Source: Rubricoccus marinus (GTDB lineage: Bacteria; Bacteroidota; Rhodothermia; Rhodothermales; Rubricoccaceae). From it: DNA of 64,000 bases. Shown one piece after another: positions 19,201 to 28,337 of the stretch. The DNA is taken from contig NZ_MQWB01000001.1 of the NCBI RefSeq assembly GCF_002257665.1, forward strand, positions 2,106,511-2,170,510. The letters are read 5' to 3'. The notes beneath the pieces are model-generated. The model was given only the letters and a program-made list of their open reading frames with translations. It searched no databases and was not told where the DNA came from. Every line of letters begins with the position of its first letter. Within the stretch, counting starts at the first letter, position 1. Position numbers and translations under genes: made by a program.

Positions 19201-20759
19201 CCCGTCTCCTCTGGCTCGCCATTCTCGCCGCCGCCCCGTTTCTGTGCCTGCGGGCGCAGACGCCAGCCGCTCTCCCGGAGAACGTCCTCTTCGACGACTT
19301 CGACTACGCCTCGACGGAGTGGGAGCAGATGATGACGGGCACACCTCCCGCTGCCAGAGGCCCGTACGGCTCGCTGTATGGCCCGAATGAGTGGGTGGTG
19401 TCCGCCTCTGGCGAGACCGCGGAGCGCCGGCTGTGGTATCGGTACGCCTGGCAAGAGGGTGGCCCTCCCCAACCCGAGCGTCAGCTGAAGACCAGCACAA
19501 ACGGGCTGCTGTTCTCGATGATGCCAGGGCGCCACCTCGCGGATGGATGTCCGGACACCACCGGAGGACCGTTGCCCGTGCTCCCCCAGCAGATCGCTTC
19601 GGGGTTCTCTGCTCGGCGTGGCACGTGGGCATCGCACGTCAATCTGGGGACCCTCCCGTCACCAGAGCGCGCAGCGATGATCAACGCCTTCTGGCTGCTC
19701 TCACCGACGGTCGGCGTTGTTCGGCAACCCGACGGCTCGGATGTCCGGATCACAAACGAGGTAGACCACGAGTGGAACAACCGCTTTCTGGGTTCTTCTC
19801 AGGCGTACCTCTTCTCCTCAACGGGCAGCACGCTCGGCACGCAAGGCCTCGGGCGGAAGGCGCCGATGGGCACGCCTCTGGCGCCGCCGCCCCTGGGCAT
19901 CAACTACGACCGCGAGATCGACGGCGCGGTCGCGGACTCGTGGTCGTGCCTCTACACGCGTGGCGAGACGCGGCTCTCGCTGGCGCCAGAGGCGTGCTCG
20001 GCGTTGCTTCAGGGCCGGCGCGTGCGCGGTCTCCCGGCTCCAGAGGGTGAGGTGTTCGCGACCTGGCTGATCCACATCGGCGACGACGGGACGCGGTTTA
20101 CCCTCGTTTCGGACGGCTGGGGCGGGCGGCTAGAAATGGAATCGTCCCGCCTCTCGCCGCCGACGCAGTTGGAGGTGTTCACGCTCTTTAGCCAGCACTT
20201 CAGCCCGGGCGACCACACGACCGGGTGTGGCCTTGGGCCCGCTCTCCAGCGGGAGTATCCCTTTGAGGTCGACTGGTTTCTGTACTCCCCACGCCCCGAT
20301 CTCGAGCGCGACGAAGCAGTCCGCGTGGTGTCGCAGATCCGTAGTCGCGGCGTCTCCCGCCTCGCCACGATCCCGGGAGCCCGGCTGGAGCGGCCCGAGC
20401 GGCCTCTCGTGGGCCACGCGTCGGACTGGGGCTTTGGCGCCTGGACCACGCCGCTCTCACTGGATGTCCGCGCCCCGAGGCATATGGCGTGGGGAGAAAC
20501 GGCGACGCTTCTAGCGCTGCCACCTGCACGGCACGGCGCGTTCCGCACCACGTGGACGCTCGCCACGCGCTACGAAGACGGCCGGTACGAACGCGAGACC
20601 CGGACGGAGGCCTTCGCCCTCCCGTTCACCTTCGCCTCTGGCGTGCGCACGACGCTGGTTCACGTTCGGCTCGAAGAGGTTAACGAGTCCAATCAGACGG
20701 TCCGCAACGAGACCGTTCAACCCGTAGAGCACGTGTTCATGATCCACCGCCGAGACTAG
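19197..20759 (+). CDS. Secreted GH16-like (concanavalin-like) protein, possible polysaccharide-processing enzyme
   Basis: This 520-residue protein ends the exopolysaccharide operon. Its N-terminus is a signal peptide (MTRLLWLAILAAAPFLCLRAQ). The body looks like a beta-sandwich. The segment ITNEVDHEWNN contains E-V-D-x-E, which matches the catalytic E-x-D-x-E pattern of glycoside hydrolase family 16, and VDWFLYSP resembles the strand that closes the GH16 cleft. This suggests a periplasmic or outer-surface enzyme that trims or releases the polysaccharide. The match is short and by eye, so a non-catalytic lectin-like protein is possible. The start at 19197 overlaps the preceding stop by four bases. 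Confidence 0.5.
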   Translation: MTRLLWLAILAAAPFLCLRAQTPAALPENVLFDDFDYASTEWEQMMTGTPPAARGPYGSLYGPNEWVVSASGETAERRLWYRYAWQEGGPPQPERQLKTSTNGLLFSMMPGRHLADGCPDTTGGPLPVLPQQIASGFSARRGTWASHVNLGTLPSPERAAMINAFWLLSPTVGVVRQPDGSDVRITNEVDHEWNNRFLGSSQAYLFSSTGSTLGTQGLGRKAPMGTPLAPPPLGINYDREIDGAVADSWSCLYTRGETRLSLAPEACSALLQGRRVRGLPAPEGEVFATWLIHIGDDGTRFTLVSDGWGGRLEMESSRLSPPTQLEVFTLFSQHFSPGDHTTGCGLGPALQREYPFEVDWFLYSPRPDLERDEAVRVVSQIRSRGVSRLATIPGARLERPERPLVGHASDWGFGAWTTPLSLDVRAPRHMAWGETATLLALPPARHGAFRTTWTLATRYEDGRYERETRTEAFALPFTFASGVRTTLVHVRLEEVNESNQTVRNETVQPVEHVFMIHRRD

Positions 20760-20778
20760 ACGCGGATCACGCCAGAGG

Positions 20779-21231
20779 CTAGGCCGTCCCCGTCGAGCCG
20801 AAGCCGCCCACCCCGCGCTCGGTCGCGTCCAGGCTCTCCGCCGGCGTGAACCGGACCTGCTCGTACCGCGCGACGACGAGTTGCGCGATCCGCTCGCCTC
20901 TGGCGACGTGGAACGTTTCCGGGCCGTGGTTGATGAGCAGCACGCCCACCTCGCCGCGGTAGCCGCTGTCGATCGTTCCAGGGCTGTTCAGAACGGTGAC
21001 GCCGTGCTTGAAGGCGAGGCCTGATCGGGGCCGCACCTGGCCTTCGGTGCCAGCAGGCAGTGCAATCTTGAGCCCGGTCGGCACGAGCGCGAACGCGCCG
21101 GGCGCGAGCGCGAGAGGCTTGCCCTCGGGCACCGCCGCGCGGAGGTCGAGGCCGGCCGCGTCGGGCGTGGCGTGGGCGGGGAGTTGGAGGCCCTCGCCGT
21201 GAGGCAGGACGGTAACGGGTACGTCGGTCAT
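20779..21231 (-). CDS. dut: Deoxyuridine 5'-triphosphate nucleotidohydrolase
   Basis: The 150-residue protein contains the five dUTPase motifs, including [41 protein letters not shown] and the C-terminal [10 protein letters not shown] arm. The trimeric enzyme hydrolyses dUTP to dUMP and keeps uracil out of DNA. Its TAG stop runs straight into CCTCTGGC on the minus strand. It follows the peptide-transporter gene with a probable terminator between them. Confidence 0.96.
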   Translation of the reverse strand: MTDVPVTVLPHGEGLQLPAHATPDAAGLDLRAAVPEGKPLALAPGAFALVPTGLKIALPAGTEGQVRPRSGLAFKHGVTVLNSPGTIDSGYRGEVGVLLINHGPETFHVARGERIAQLVVARYEQVRFTPAESLDATERGVGGFGSTGTA

Positions 21232-21245
21232 GCCGGAAACTAGAA

Positions 21246-21272
21246 CGGGAGCGGCCGTCGTGACCGCTCCCG
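21246..21272 (-). terminator. Hairpin between the peptide-transporter gene and dut
   Basis: A nine-base perfect stem (CGGGAGCGG with CCGCTCCCG) with a nine-base loop. On the minus strand it is followed by TTCTAGTTT, so it probably terminates the transporter transcript; it ends about 15 bases before the dut start. Confidence 0.55.
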
Positions 21273-21310
21273 CTCGTGGAGTCTCAGCGCCTCTGGTGCG
21301 CGAAGGCGTG

Positions 21311-21328
21311 GCCTCTGGCGCCAGAGGC
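21311..21328. repeat. Perfect 18-base iterated palindrome
   Basis: GCCTCTGGCGCCAGAGGC lies nine bases downstream of the stop of the peptide-transporter gene on the minus strand, before the hairpin that precedes dut. Confidence 0.93.
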
Positions 21329-21337
21329 GGCGTGGAA

Positions 21338-22909
<1,572 letters not shown>

Positions 22910-23046
22910 GAGGGGTCGGTCGGGGTGATCGGGTTGGCGCCTGGGCGCGGGGATACAGAGAAGCCGGGCGAAGATACCATGTGGTAACACGCCCTCTGAC
23001 GTCCCCGTCCGTGCCCACTCCGTTCTGCCCCGCCTCTGGCGGGCCG

Positions 23047-24006
23047 CTACGGTTGGATGTCCAGGACCCGTGCCGCGAGCGCGTGCGGCGCGCGCGCTGC
23101 GCTGTCCATTTCATGCACCGCCGCCGCTAGCCTCTGGCGGCGCTCCCCGCTCCAGAACGTCTCGCGCCAGAGGCCTTCGACGAGCCGGCGCACGCGGCGG
23201 CGTAGCCGTTCCTCTCGCAATGCGTCCCACTCCGACTCTAGCCGGCTGCGATGCGCGTCCAATGCGCCCATCAATCCGTCGATGTTCTCGCCGTTGAGCG
23301 CGGACGTTTTGACGACGGTTGGGTTCTCGCCAGAGGCCCCAACGGCCTGCGCCGCGGGCGCCCGCAGGTGCATCATCTGGCGAAGCGCGCGGACCATCGC
23401 GCCCGCCTCCGGGTGGTCGGCCTTGTTGACGCAGAACACGTCGGCGACTTCCATGAGGCCTGCTTTCATCGCCTGGACCGCGTCGCCGCTTTCGGGCACG
23501 AGGACGACAAGCGTGGTGTCGGCGGTGTCCGCCACGTCGATCTCGCCTTGCCCCACGCCGACGGTTTCGAGCAGGACGACGTCGAAGCCCGCCGCGTCGA
23601 ACACGTCGCACGCGGCCTCGGCCGCCTCGGCCAGGCCCCCGAGCGCGCCTCTGGCGGCGAGGCTGCGCACAAACACGCCGTCGTCCTCCACGCGGTCGGC
23701 CAGGCGCACGCGGTCGCCGAGCAGCGCGCCGCCGGTGAACGGGCTGGACGGGTCCACCGCCACCACCGCCACCGTCTGGCCTCTGGCGCGAAGCGCCGAA
23801 ACCAGCCGGTCCGTTAGCGTGGACTTCCCAGCGCCCGGCGGGCCCGTGATGCCGATGCGCCACGCGCGGCCCGTGTCGGGATAGAGCGCGTCCACTAGAT
23901 CAGCCGCGCCCGGCAGCGCGTTCTCCACCGCCGTGAGGGCGCGAGCGATGGTCCGCCTCTGGCGAGAGCGGACGCCAGAAGCGAGGTCGAGGGCGGAATC
24001 AGGCAC
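23047..24006 (-). CDS. meaB: Methylmalonyl-CoA mutase-associated GTPase MeaB
   Basis: The 319-residue G3E-family GTPase has Walker A GITGPPGAGKSTL near residue 55, VAVDPSSPFTGGALLGDRVR (the MeaB/ArgK signature), ETVGVGQGE as switch/Walker B, and NKADHPEA as the guanine-specificity motif. It protects and loads adenosylcobalamin-dependent methylmalonyl-CoA mutase. The mutase genes are not in this window; they would be expected upstream on the minus strand in many genomes, but the next gene here is divergent. Confidence 0.92.
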   Translation of the reverse strand: MPDSALDLASGVRSRQRRTIARALTAVENALPGAADLVDALYPDTGRAWRIGITGPPGAGKSTLTDRLVSALRARGQTVAVVAVDPSSPFTGGALLGDRVRLADRVEDDGVFVRSLAARGALGGLAEAAEAACDVFDAAGFDVVLLETVGVGQGEIDVADTADTTLVVLVPESGDAVQAMKAGLMEVADVFCVNKADHPEAGAMVRALRQMMHLRAPAAQAVGASGENPTVVKTSALNGENIDGLMGALDAHRSRLESEWDALREERLRRRVRRLVEGLWRETFWSGERRQRLAAAVHEMDSAARAPHALAARVLDIQP

Positions 24007-24135
24007 GGTGCAAAAGTCGGGTCGCGCAAGCTCTCACCTCGCGCGGATTCGCGCCAGAGGCAATCAGTGGCCGCCCGCTCGCGTGTACGAATCAGAGCCC
24101 AAGACGGGCGTCTCAAACGCCCGGGCACGGACCCT

Positions 24136-24157
24136 TTGAATCCCGGCGTTGTATACT
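24136..24157 (+). promoter_or_regulatory. Possible promoter of the L,D-transpeptidase gene
   Basis: A TTGAA at 24136-24140 and a TATACT at 24152-24157 lie in an unusually AT-rich stretch 28 bases before the ATG. The spacing between them is shorter than the sigma-70 optimum, so only the TATACT element is suggestive. Confidence 0.3.
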
Positions 24158-24184
24158 GGATCAAACGATATCAACCCCTCAGAA

Positions 24185-25204
24185 ATGCTTCGCAACGCGC
24201 TTTTTGCCGCCTTCCTCGGCGTCCTCGCCAGCGGCCCCGCCCTCGCGCAGAGCGACTCCGACCGAGCCGCCGACGCCCTGATCTCTCAGGACCTCTCGCA
24301 AGACGGTAGCACTGCCTACTTCAGCCAGGCGTGGCTGATGGACACGATGGAAAAGCGGACCTCGGAGAGCATCCGTGACGTGCCGCGCGTCTACTACGAC
24401 TACTACGTGGTCCCCGAGGGATCCAACCGGCTGGAGGCCCGGCTCTCGCTCTACCGCCAGTACGGCAACCGCGATGTTGTGAAGCCGCTGCTGTGGCTGC
24501 TCAACCGGAACGACCTTGAGGACCTCAGCCCCGGCGATACGCTGGTGGTGCCGAGCGCGTTCGGCCTGGACTTCCGCGCGTACTCCCCGTTCCCGCGCTA
24601 CTACCCCGGCGCGCGCGAACTGGAGAAGATCGTGATCCTGAACAAGACCGTGCAGTCCTGGGCGGCTTACAGCTTTGGCGAGCTCCAGCGGTGGGGCCTC
24701 ATCAACACCGGTGCGGAAAGCGGACGCACGCCGAGCGGACGGTTCAACGTCAACTGGAAGCAAGATTACCGCGTGAGCACGCTTAGCCCCGGCTACGGCT
24801 CCAGCCGCCCCGATGCCGAACTGTGGGAGATGCATTGGGTGATGAACCTCCACGAGCGGCGCGGCATTCACATGCACCAGTACGCGCTCCCGACGGCCGG
24901 TCCTGCATCCCACGGTTGCATCCGCCTCTTGGAGCCGGACGCGAAGTGGCTCTACTCGTGGACCGACACCTGGGAGAAGACCGGTGGCGACCACATCTCC
25001 TCCGTCGGGGCCACGATCCACGACCAGGGCACGATGGTGCTCATCATCGGCAGTGACATCAGCGAGCCCCCTCAGCCGTTTATGCGCCGTAAGGACTACC
25101 CGGTGATCCGCATGGTGGACCTTCCCCCGGACCCGTACATGGTCCCGGCCGGAACGGACCAGCAGGAGCGGTTCGACCGCAAGCGGTCCTCGTCCGCTCC
25201 CTGA
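24185..25204 (+). CDS. Secreted L,D-transpeptidase (YkuD domain)
   Basis: The 339-residue precursor has a signal peptide (MLRNALFAAFLGVLASGPALAQ). A LysM-like segment (SLYRQYGNRDVVKPLLWLLNRN...LSPGDTLVVP) follows, and then a YkuD domain with the active-site pattern GPASHGCIRLLEPDA (H-x-x-S-H-G-C-x-R). It should form or edit 3-3 cross-links or anchor proteins to peptidoglycan in the periplasm. ATG 24185 fits the signal peptide; a start 12 codons earlier is possible but adds charged residues. No copy of the iterated motif was seen in the gene. Confidence 0.85.
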   Translation: MLRNALFAAFLGVLASGPALAQSDSDRAADALISQDLSQDGSTAYFSQAWLMDTMEKRTSESIRDVPRVYYDYYVVPEGSNRLEARLSLYRQYGNRDVVKPLLWLLNRNDLEDLSPGDTLVVPSAFGLDFRAYSPFPRYYPGARELEKIVILNKTVQSWAAYSFGELQRWGLINTGAESGRTPSGRFNVNWKQDYRVSTLSPGYGSSRPDAELWEMHWVMNLHERRGIHMHQYALPTAGPASHGCIRLLEPDAKWLYSWTDTWEKTGGDHISSVGATIHDQGTMVLIIGSDISEPPQPFMRRKDYPVIRMVDLPPDPYMVPAGTDQQERFDRKRSSSAP

Positions 25205-25229
25205 CCCCGGCCTGCCGCCGACAGCACCG

Positions 25230-25250
25230 CCTCTGGCTTTCCGCCAGAGG
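25230..25250. repeat. Iterated motif as a stem-loop between convergent genes
   Basis: CCTCTGGC and GCCAGAGG face each other across a five-base loop, between the transpeptidase stop and the TCA that ends the convergent CAP-domain gene. The right arm abuts that stop codon. Confidence 0.85.
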
Positions 25251-25751
25251 TCAGCGCGGGCGTCCAAACACCTGCGTCCAGTAGTTGGACTCGCGCGCGG
25301 CGCCCAGTTCGGTAAAGGTCGGGTCCATGATGGCGCTGCAGTGAGCGGGGCTCTGCAAGAGAGCGTCCACGACGCTGCGGACCGGGACATCCATGAGCGC
25401 GAGGTTCTCGCCTACGCTCCGCCACGCGTATCCTGCACGGCTCGCGCGGTCTCCGACGCGGCTTCCGTCGCTGCCTGTGTGAGAGAAGCGGCCTGTAGAA
25501 GCCATGTCGCGCGAGTGGTGGCGCGCCGCTCGGTGGAGCGCTCCGTCCCACGCGAGAGGCTGCACGGCGTCTTTCCACGTGTCGCCGCAGCTTCGTCCCT
25601 CGGCGCGCGCGGCGTTGACCGCCACCAACATCTCAGTCCAGGCCTCCCCACTAGTGGAGGTGGTCGGATCACTGGAGGGGTCCGTCAGGAGGTCCGCCAC
25701 CTCGCAGCCGCTGAGGGCAAAGAGGGCAGCAAGAAGAACGAGGCGAGACAT
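25251..25751 (-). CDS. CAP-domain (SCP/PR1-like) lipoprotein
   Basis: The 166-residue protein has a lipoprotein signal (MSRLVLLAALFALSGC). The CAP fold is recognised by VNAARAEG, PLAWDGALHRAARHHSRDMASTGRFSHTGSDG (family motif with the conserved histidines), GENLALMD and a late SPAHCSAIMDPTFTELGAA. Members are extracytoplasmic and of varied, often unknown, function. The upstream in-frame codons are excluded because the lipobox start is convincing. Confidence 0.85.
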   Translation of the reverse strand: MSRLVLLAALFALSGCEVADLLTDPSSDPTTSTSGEAWTEMLVAVNAARAEGRSCGDTWKDAVQPLAWDGALHRAARHHSRDMASTGRFSHTGSDGSRVGDRASRAGYAWRSVGENLALMDVPVRSVVDALLQSPAHCSAIMDPTFTELGAARESNYWTQVFGRPR

Positions 25752-25876
25752 GGGCAGAGAATCGGTCCGATGCGGCCAGGGTATCGGCCGTTTGGGGGTG
25801 TGCCGCATGACTTGCGCACAAGGTCACGCGGAGTTGACGCCAGAGGCTCTCTGCCCGAAGGCCTCTGGCGCAGAAC

Positions 25877-26365
25877 CTACCCCCCTACCGAGAGCGTGGC
25901 CCGGACGGGGACGGTCGTCGGCGGGAGGCACACGCTGTCGTTGCAGACCGCGAAGCGGATTTCAGCTCCTACGCGGTGCCGTCCGGACGCGCGCGTGGTG
26001 ACGTGGAGCCCCTGCGAGACGCGCGCGGTCCCGGAGTGGTAGGTGTAGCTCTCCTTCAGGATCTCGTCGTACTTCTCCTGCGGCCGCGTCTGTCGGAGCC
26101 CGCCTCTGGCGCTGACGCCGGTCGGAAGTGCGCCAATGGTGAGCGTCAGCGGGATGCCCGAAGGCGACTCGGCGGCGTAGAGGCGCCATCCGTCCGCGAT
26201 GGTGGCGGACGCCACGAACCGCGCTTCCCCCGCGTCCTCGCCGGGCACGATGCGCGCGGTCCACGTCACGAGGTCGGTCGCCCGAAGCGGGCCCGAGGAG
26301 GAGCTTTGAGCGCTCGCGCCAGAGGCGAATGCGAGCAGGGCGATAGCGGTGAGCAGGCGAATCAC
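25877..26365 (-). CDS. DsbD alpha-domain-like secreted protein
   Basis: The 162-residue protein has a signal peptide (MIRLLTAIALLAFASGASAQ). Its body matches the N-terminal immunoglobulin-like domain of DsbD: GWRLYAAESPSGIPLTL, the KYDEILKESYTYHSGTA region, and FAVCNDSVCLPP with the two redox cysteines. In full-length DsbD this domain relays electrons to periplasmic partners. Here it is encoded alone, without the membrane or thioredoxin domains, so the upstream reductant is elsewhere. Confidence 0.8.
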   Translation of the reverse strand: MIRLLTAIALLAFASGASAQSSSSGPLRATDLVTWTARIVPGEDAGEARFVASATIADGWRLYAAESPSGIPLTLTIGALPTGVSARGGLRQTRPQEKYDEILKESYTYHSGTARVSQGLHVTTRASGRHRVGAEIRFAVCNDSVCLPPTTVPVRATLSVGG

Positions 26366-26420
26366 AACCGAGCAGGTGGGGACGAAAGAGAGGCGAACGT
26401 CGCGAGGGGCTCGAAACGTA

Positions 26421-26453
26421 CAGCGCCCGCCCCGGGGTCCGGAGCGGGCGCTG
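26421..26453 (-). terminator. Hairpin downstream of the rpsF-rpsR-rplI operon
   Basis: A perfect 10-base stem (CAGCGCCCGC with GCGGGCGCTG) closes a 13-base loop 42 bases after the rplI stop on the minus strand. The following tract is T-poor (TACGTTT), so termination may be inefficient or Rho-assisted. Confidence 0.5.
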
Positions 26454-26477
26454 AAGCGGGTGAGGCGCGGACCGCGC

Positions 26478-26495
26478 GCCTCTGGCGCCAGAGGC
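26478..26495. repeat. Perfect 18-base iterated palindrome overlapping the rplI stop codon
   Basis: GCCTCTGGCGCCAGAGGC shares its last base with the TAG of rplI, so on the minus strand the stop reads directly into the palindrome. Confidence 0.93.
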
Positions 26496-26950
26496 TAGAT
26501 GGTCTCCTCGTTGGGGACCACCTTGACCTTGACCTCCGCCGTGTGCTCCGGGGAGATCCGGACCGTTGCGGGGTAGACGCCCACGGTCTTGATGTCCTCG
26601 GTCAGCGTGATCTTGCGGCGGTCGACGGGCAGGCCCTGGGCTTCGAGGCCCTCGGCGATCTGCTGCGTGGTGATCGATCCGAAGATGCGATCCTCCTCGC
26701 CGGTCTTCATCGCGATGACAACCTCGGTGCCTTCGAGCTTGGCCGCGAGTTGCGCGTCCTTCTCGCGACGGGCTTCGAGCTTGTGCTCCTGCTGCCGGCG
26801 CTCCTCGGTGTAACGCTTCACGTTGGACTTGCTCGCGATGACCGCGAGCTGGCGGGGCACGAGGAAGTTGCGCCCGTATCCGTTCTTGACCTCGACGACG
26901 TCGCCCCGAAGGCCGAGCGTGTCGTGGTCCTCAGTCAGAATGACTTTCAT
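26495..26950 (-). CDS. rplI: 50S ribosomal protein L9
   Basis: The 151-residue protein begins MKVILTEDHDTLGLRGDVVEVKNGYGRNFLVP, the highly conserved L9 N-terminal domain. A long helix (VKRYTEERRQQEHKLEARREKDAQLAAKL region) connects it to the C-terminal rRNA-binding domain. Full length for the family. It is the last gene of the rpsF-rpsR-rplI operon, and its leader consists largely of 7-base repeats. Confidence 0.97.
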   Translation of the reverse strand: MKVILTEDHDTLGLRGDVVEVKNGYGRNFLVPRQLAVIASKSNVKRYTEERRQQEHKLEARREKDAQLAAKLEGTEVVIAMKTGEEDRIFGSITTQQIAEGLEAQGLPVDRRKITLTEDIKTVGVYPATVRISPEHTAEVKVKVVPNEETI

Positions 26951-26954
26951 ATCA

Positions 26955-27054
26955 GTGTTCGGTGTTCGGTTGTCGGCTGTCGGTGTTCAGCGGCCGAGGC
27001 CTCTGGCGGCGCGGGGCCGCTCATGCTGAGCACCGAGCACCCAAAAACCGATGA
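26955..27054. repeat. Two inverted heptad-repeat arrays in the rpsR-rplI gap
   Basis: Seven-base units run almost unbroken between the genes. At 26955-26989 there are GTGTTCG, GTGTTCG, GTTGTCG, GCTGTCG and GTGTTCA; at 27027-27054 there are TGAGCAC, CGAGCAC, CCAAAAA and CCGATGA. The two blocks are partly inverted copies of each other and flank one GCCTCTGGCGG at about 26999. A transcript could fold into a long imperfect stem ahead of rplI. Confidence 0.7.
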
Positions 27055-27477
27055 CTACTTGACGTTGTCGGCGACGAAGGGCAGAAGGGCGCAGTGACGG
27101 GCGCGCTTGATGGCGGTCGTCAGCTGGCGCTGGAACTTGGCGGAGACTCCGGTCATGCGACGCGGGAAGATCCGGCCCTGCTCGTTGATGTACTGCTTGA
27201 GCGTCTCGACGTCCTTGTAGTCGATGTACTCGATACCGGCGGCCTTGAACGGGCAGCTCTGGCGCTCGTGACGCGCACCGGGCGCCGCGATGCGCTCCAG
27301 GGTGTCGTTCGTGGAGCCCGCCATGAGGGTGGCGGCCGTCTTGGGGTCCACCGCCTTCTTAACGATCTCGCGGTCGCTCTGCTCGGCGATCTGCTCGACC
27401 TGCGTCGCGGGGGCGTCGTCGGTGGGGGCGCTAACGCCCTCCATCGCGGTGGTTTTCGGGGTTGGAGTGACTTCCAT
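27055..27477 (-). CDS. rpsR: 30S ribosomal protein S18 with long N-terminal extension
   Basis: The C-terminal 68 residues are canonical S18: [37 protein letters not shown], and [20 protein letters not shown]. The product as read is 140 residues, nearly twice the usual 75 or so, because of an acidic, low-complexity N-terminus ([20 protein letters not shown] onward). Internal ATG codons exist in the extension, so the true start may be later. The stop of rpsF lies 12 bases upstream of the long start, which fits the long form. Confidence 0.93.
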   Translation of the reverse strand: MEVTPTPKTTAMEGVSAPTDDAPATQVEQIAEQSDREIVKKAVDPKTAATLMAGSTNDTLERIAAPGARHERQSCPFKAAGIEYIDYKDVETLKQYINEQGRIFPRRMTGVSAKFQRQLTTAIKRARHCALLPFVADNVK

Positions 27478-27489
27478 CGGAGGGATCGG

Positions 27490-27861
27490 TTAGGCGGATT
27501 CGGTACGGGTGGGCATCTTCGGCGCGTCGCCCGTCTTCATGGCTTCGTAGTGGCGCGCCATCTTCGCGTCGTAGCGAAGGAGGAGGTGCCGCATGATGTC
27601 GTCGTTGATGCGCAGGGCGCGATCGAGACGGGCGATGAACTCGCCGGGCGCCGAGAAGTTGACGATCACGTAGTAGCCGTTCCGCTTCTTCTCGATGGGG
27701 TAGGCCAGCCGCTGGCTGCCTTGGACGTTCGTGTTGTCGATGGTCGCCTCGTTCTCCTTGAGGTAGGCATCGACGCGCTTGACGATGTCAGCGGTCTGCT
27801 CCTCGTTGAGAACAGGGTTGATGATGTACATCAGTTCGTACATCGGGGGCTTGGTAGCCAT
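27490..27861 (-). CDS. rpsF: 30S ribosomal protein S6
   Basis: The 123-residue protein has the S6 hallmarks YELMYIINPVLNEEQ, LAYPIEKKRNGYYVIVNF and RALRINDDIMRHLLLRYD. It binds the 30S platform together with S18, which is encoded directly downstream. Unlike many genomes there is no ssb between the two. The coding sequence contains no copy of the iterated motif. Confidence 0.97.
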   Translation of the reverse strand: MATKPPMYELMYIINPVLNEEQTADIVKRVDAYLKENEATIDNTNVQGSQRLAYPIEKKRNGYYVIVNFSAPGEFIARLDRALRINDDIMRHLLLRYDAKMARHYEAMKTGDAPKMPTRTESA

Positions 27862-28337
27862 TGGGCGTGCGGGCAGTCCCGCGGGTGTCCCTGTGGGATA
27901 CGTGTGGAGTCCGGCCGGTCCCGGTCTCTCCGGGCGGCCGACGTATGCCCGCCAGAGGCGCAGCGCGCGCCGAGGCAGGCAGGGGCCTCTGGCGACGTGG
28001 CGCCAGCGACGGACACAAAACTAGGAAACCGAGCCCTGCAGGCGGGTGCATGGGGGGTGAATTGGCAACGGTTGTTGCGTCCGCCGATGGATCCCCCGAG
28101 AGGCCTCTGGCGCCAGAGGCGGTGTGCAGCGCACCCTTTGTGAGGCCTACGACGCTCCGCAAGAAGGCGAAGCAGAGGCGCCCAGCCGCCCCGTCCCCGA
28201 TCTTAGAAGCTCATCGCTACCGGCCGGGGCGCCGTCGGCGCCGTCGTGATTCTCGGAAGCGGACCCCTTCGCTTCCCCGCTCGCCTTCGCTGTAGGCCCT
28301 CTTGGGCCTCCGGCGCCAGAGGCTGAGCCCACGACGC
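27862..28337. other. Intergenic region between divergent rpsF and the DEAD-box helicase gene
   Basis: This 476-base gap must hold both promoters. It contains one motif half-site at about 27949, another at about 27985, the perfect palindrome at 28103-28120, and a half-site at about 28312 just upstream of the helicase ATG. I see no tRNA, convincing small ORF or strong terminator in it. Confidence 0.6.
28103..28120. repeat. Perfect 18-base iterated palindrome between divergent genes
   Basis: GCCTCTGGCGCCAGAGGC lies in the rpsF/helicase divergent region. It shows that perfect copies are not confined to positions after stop codons. Confidence 0.92.
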
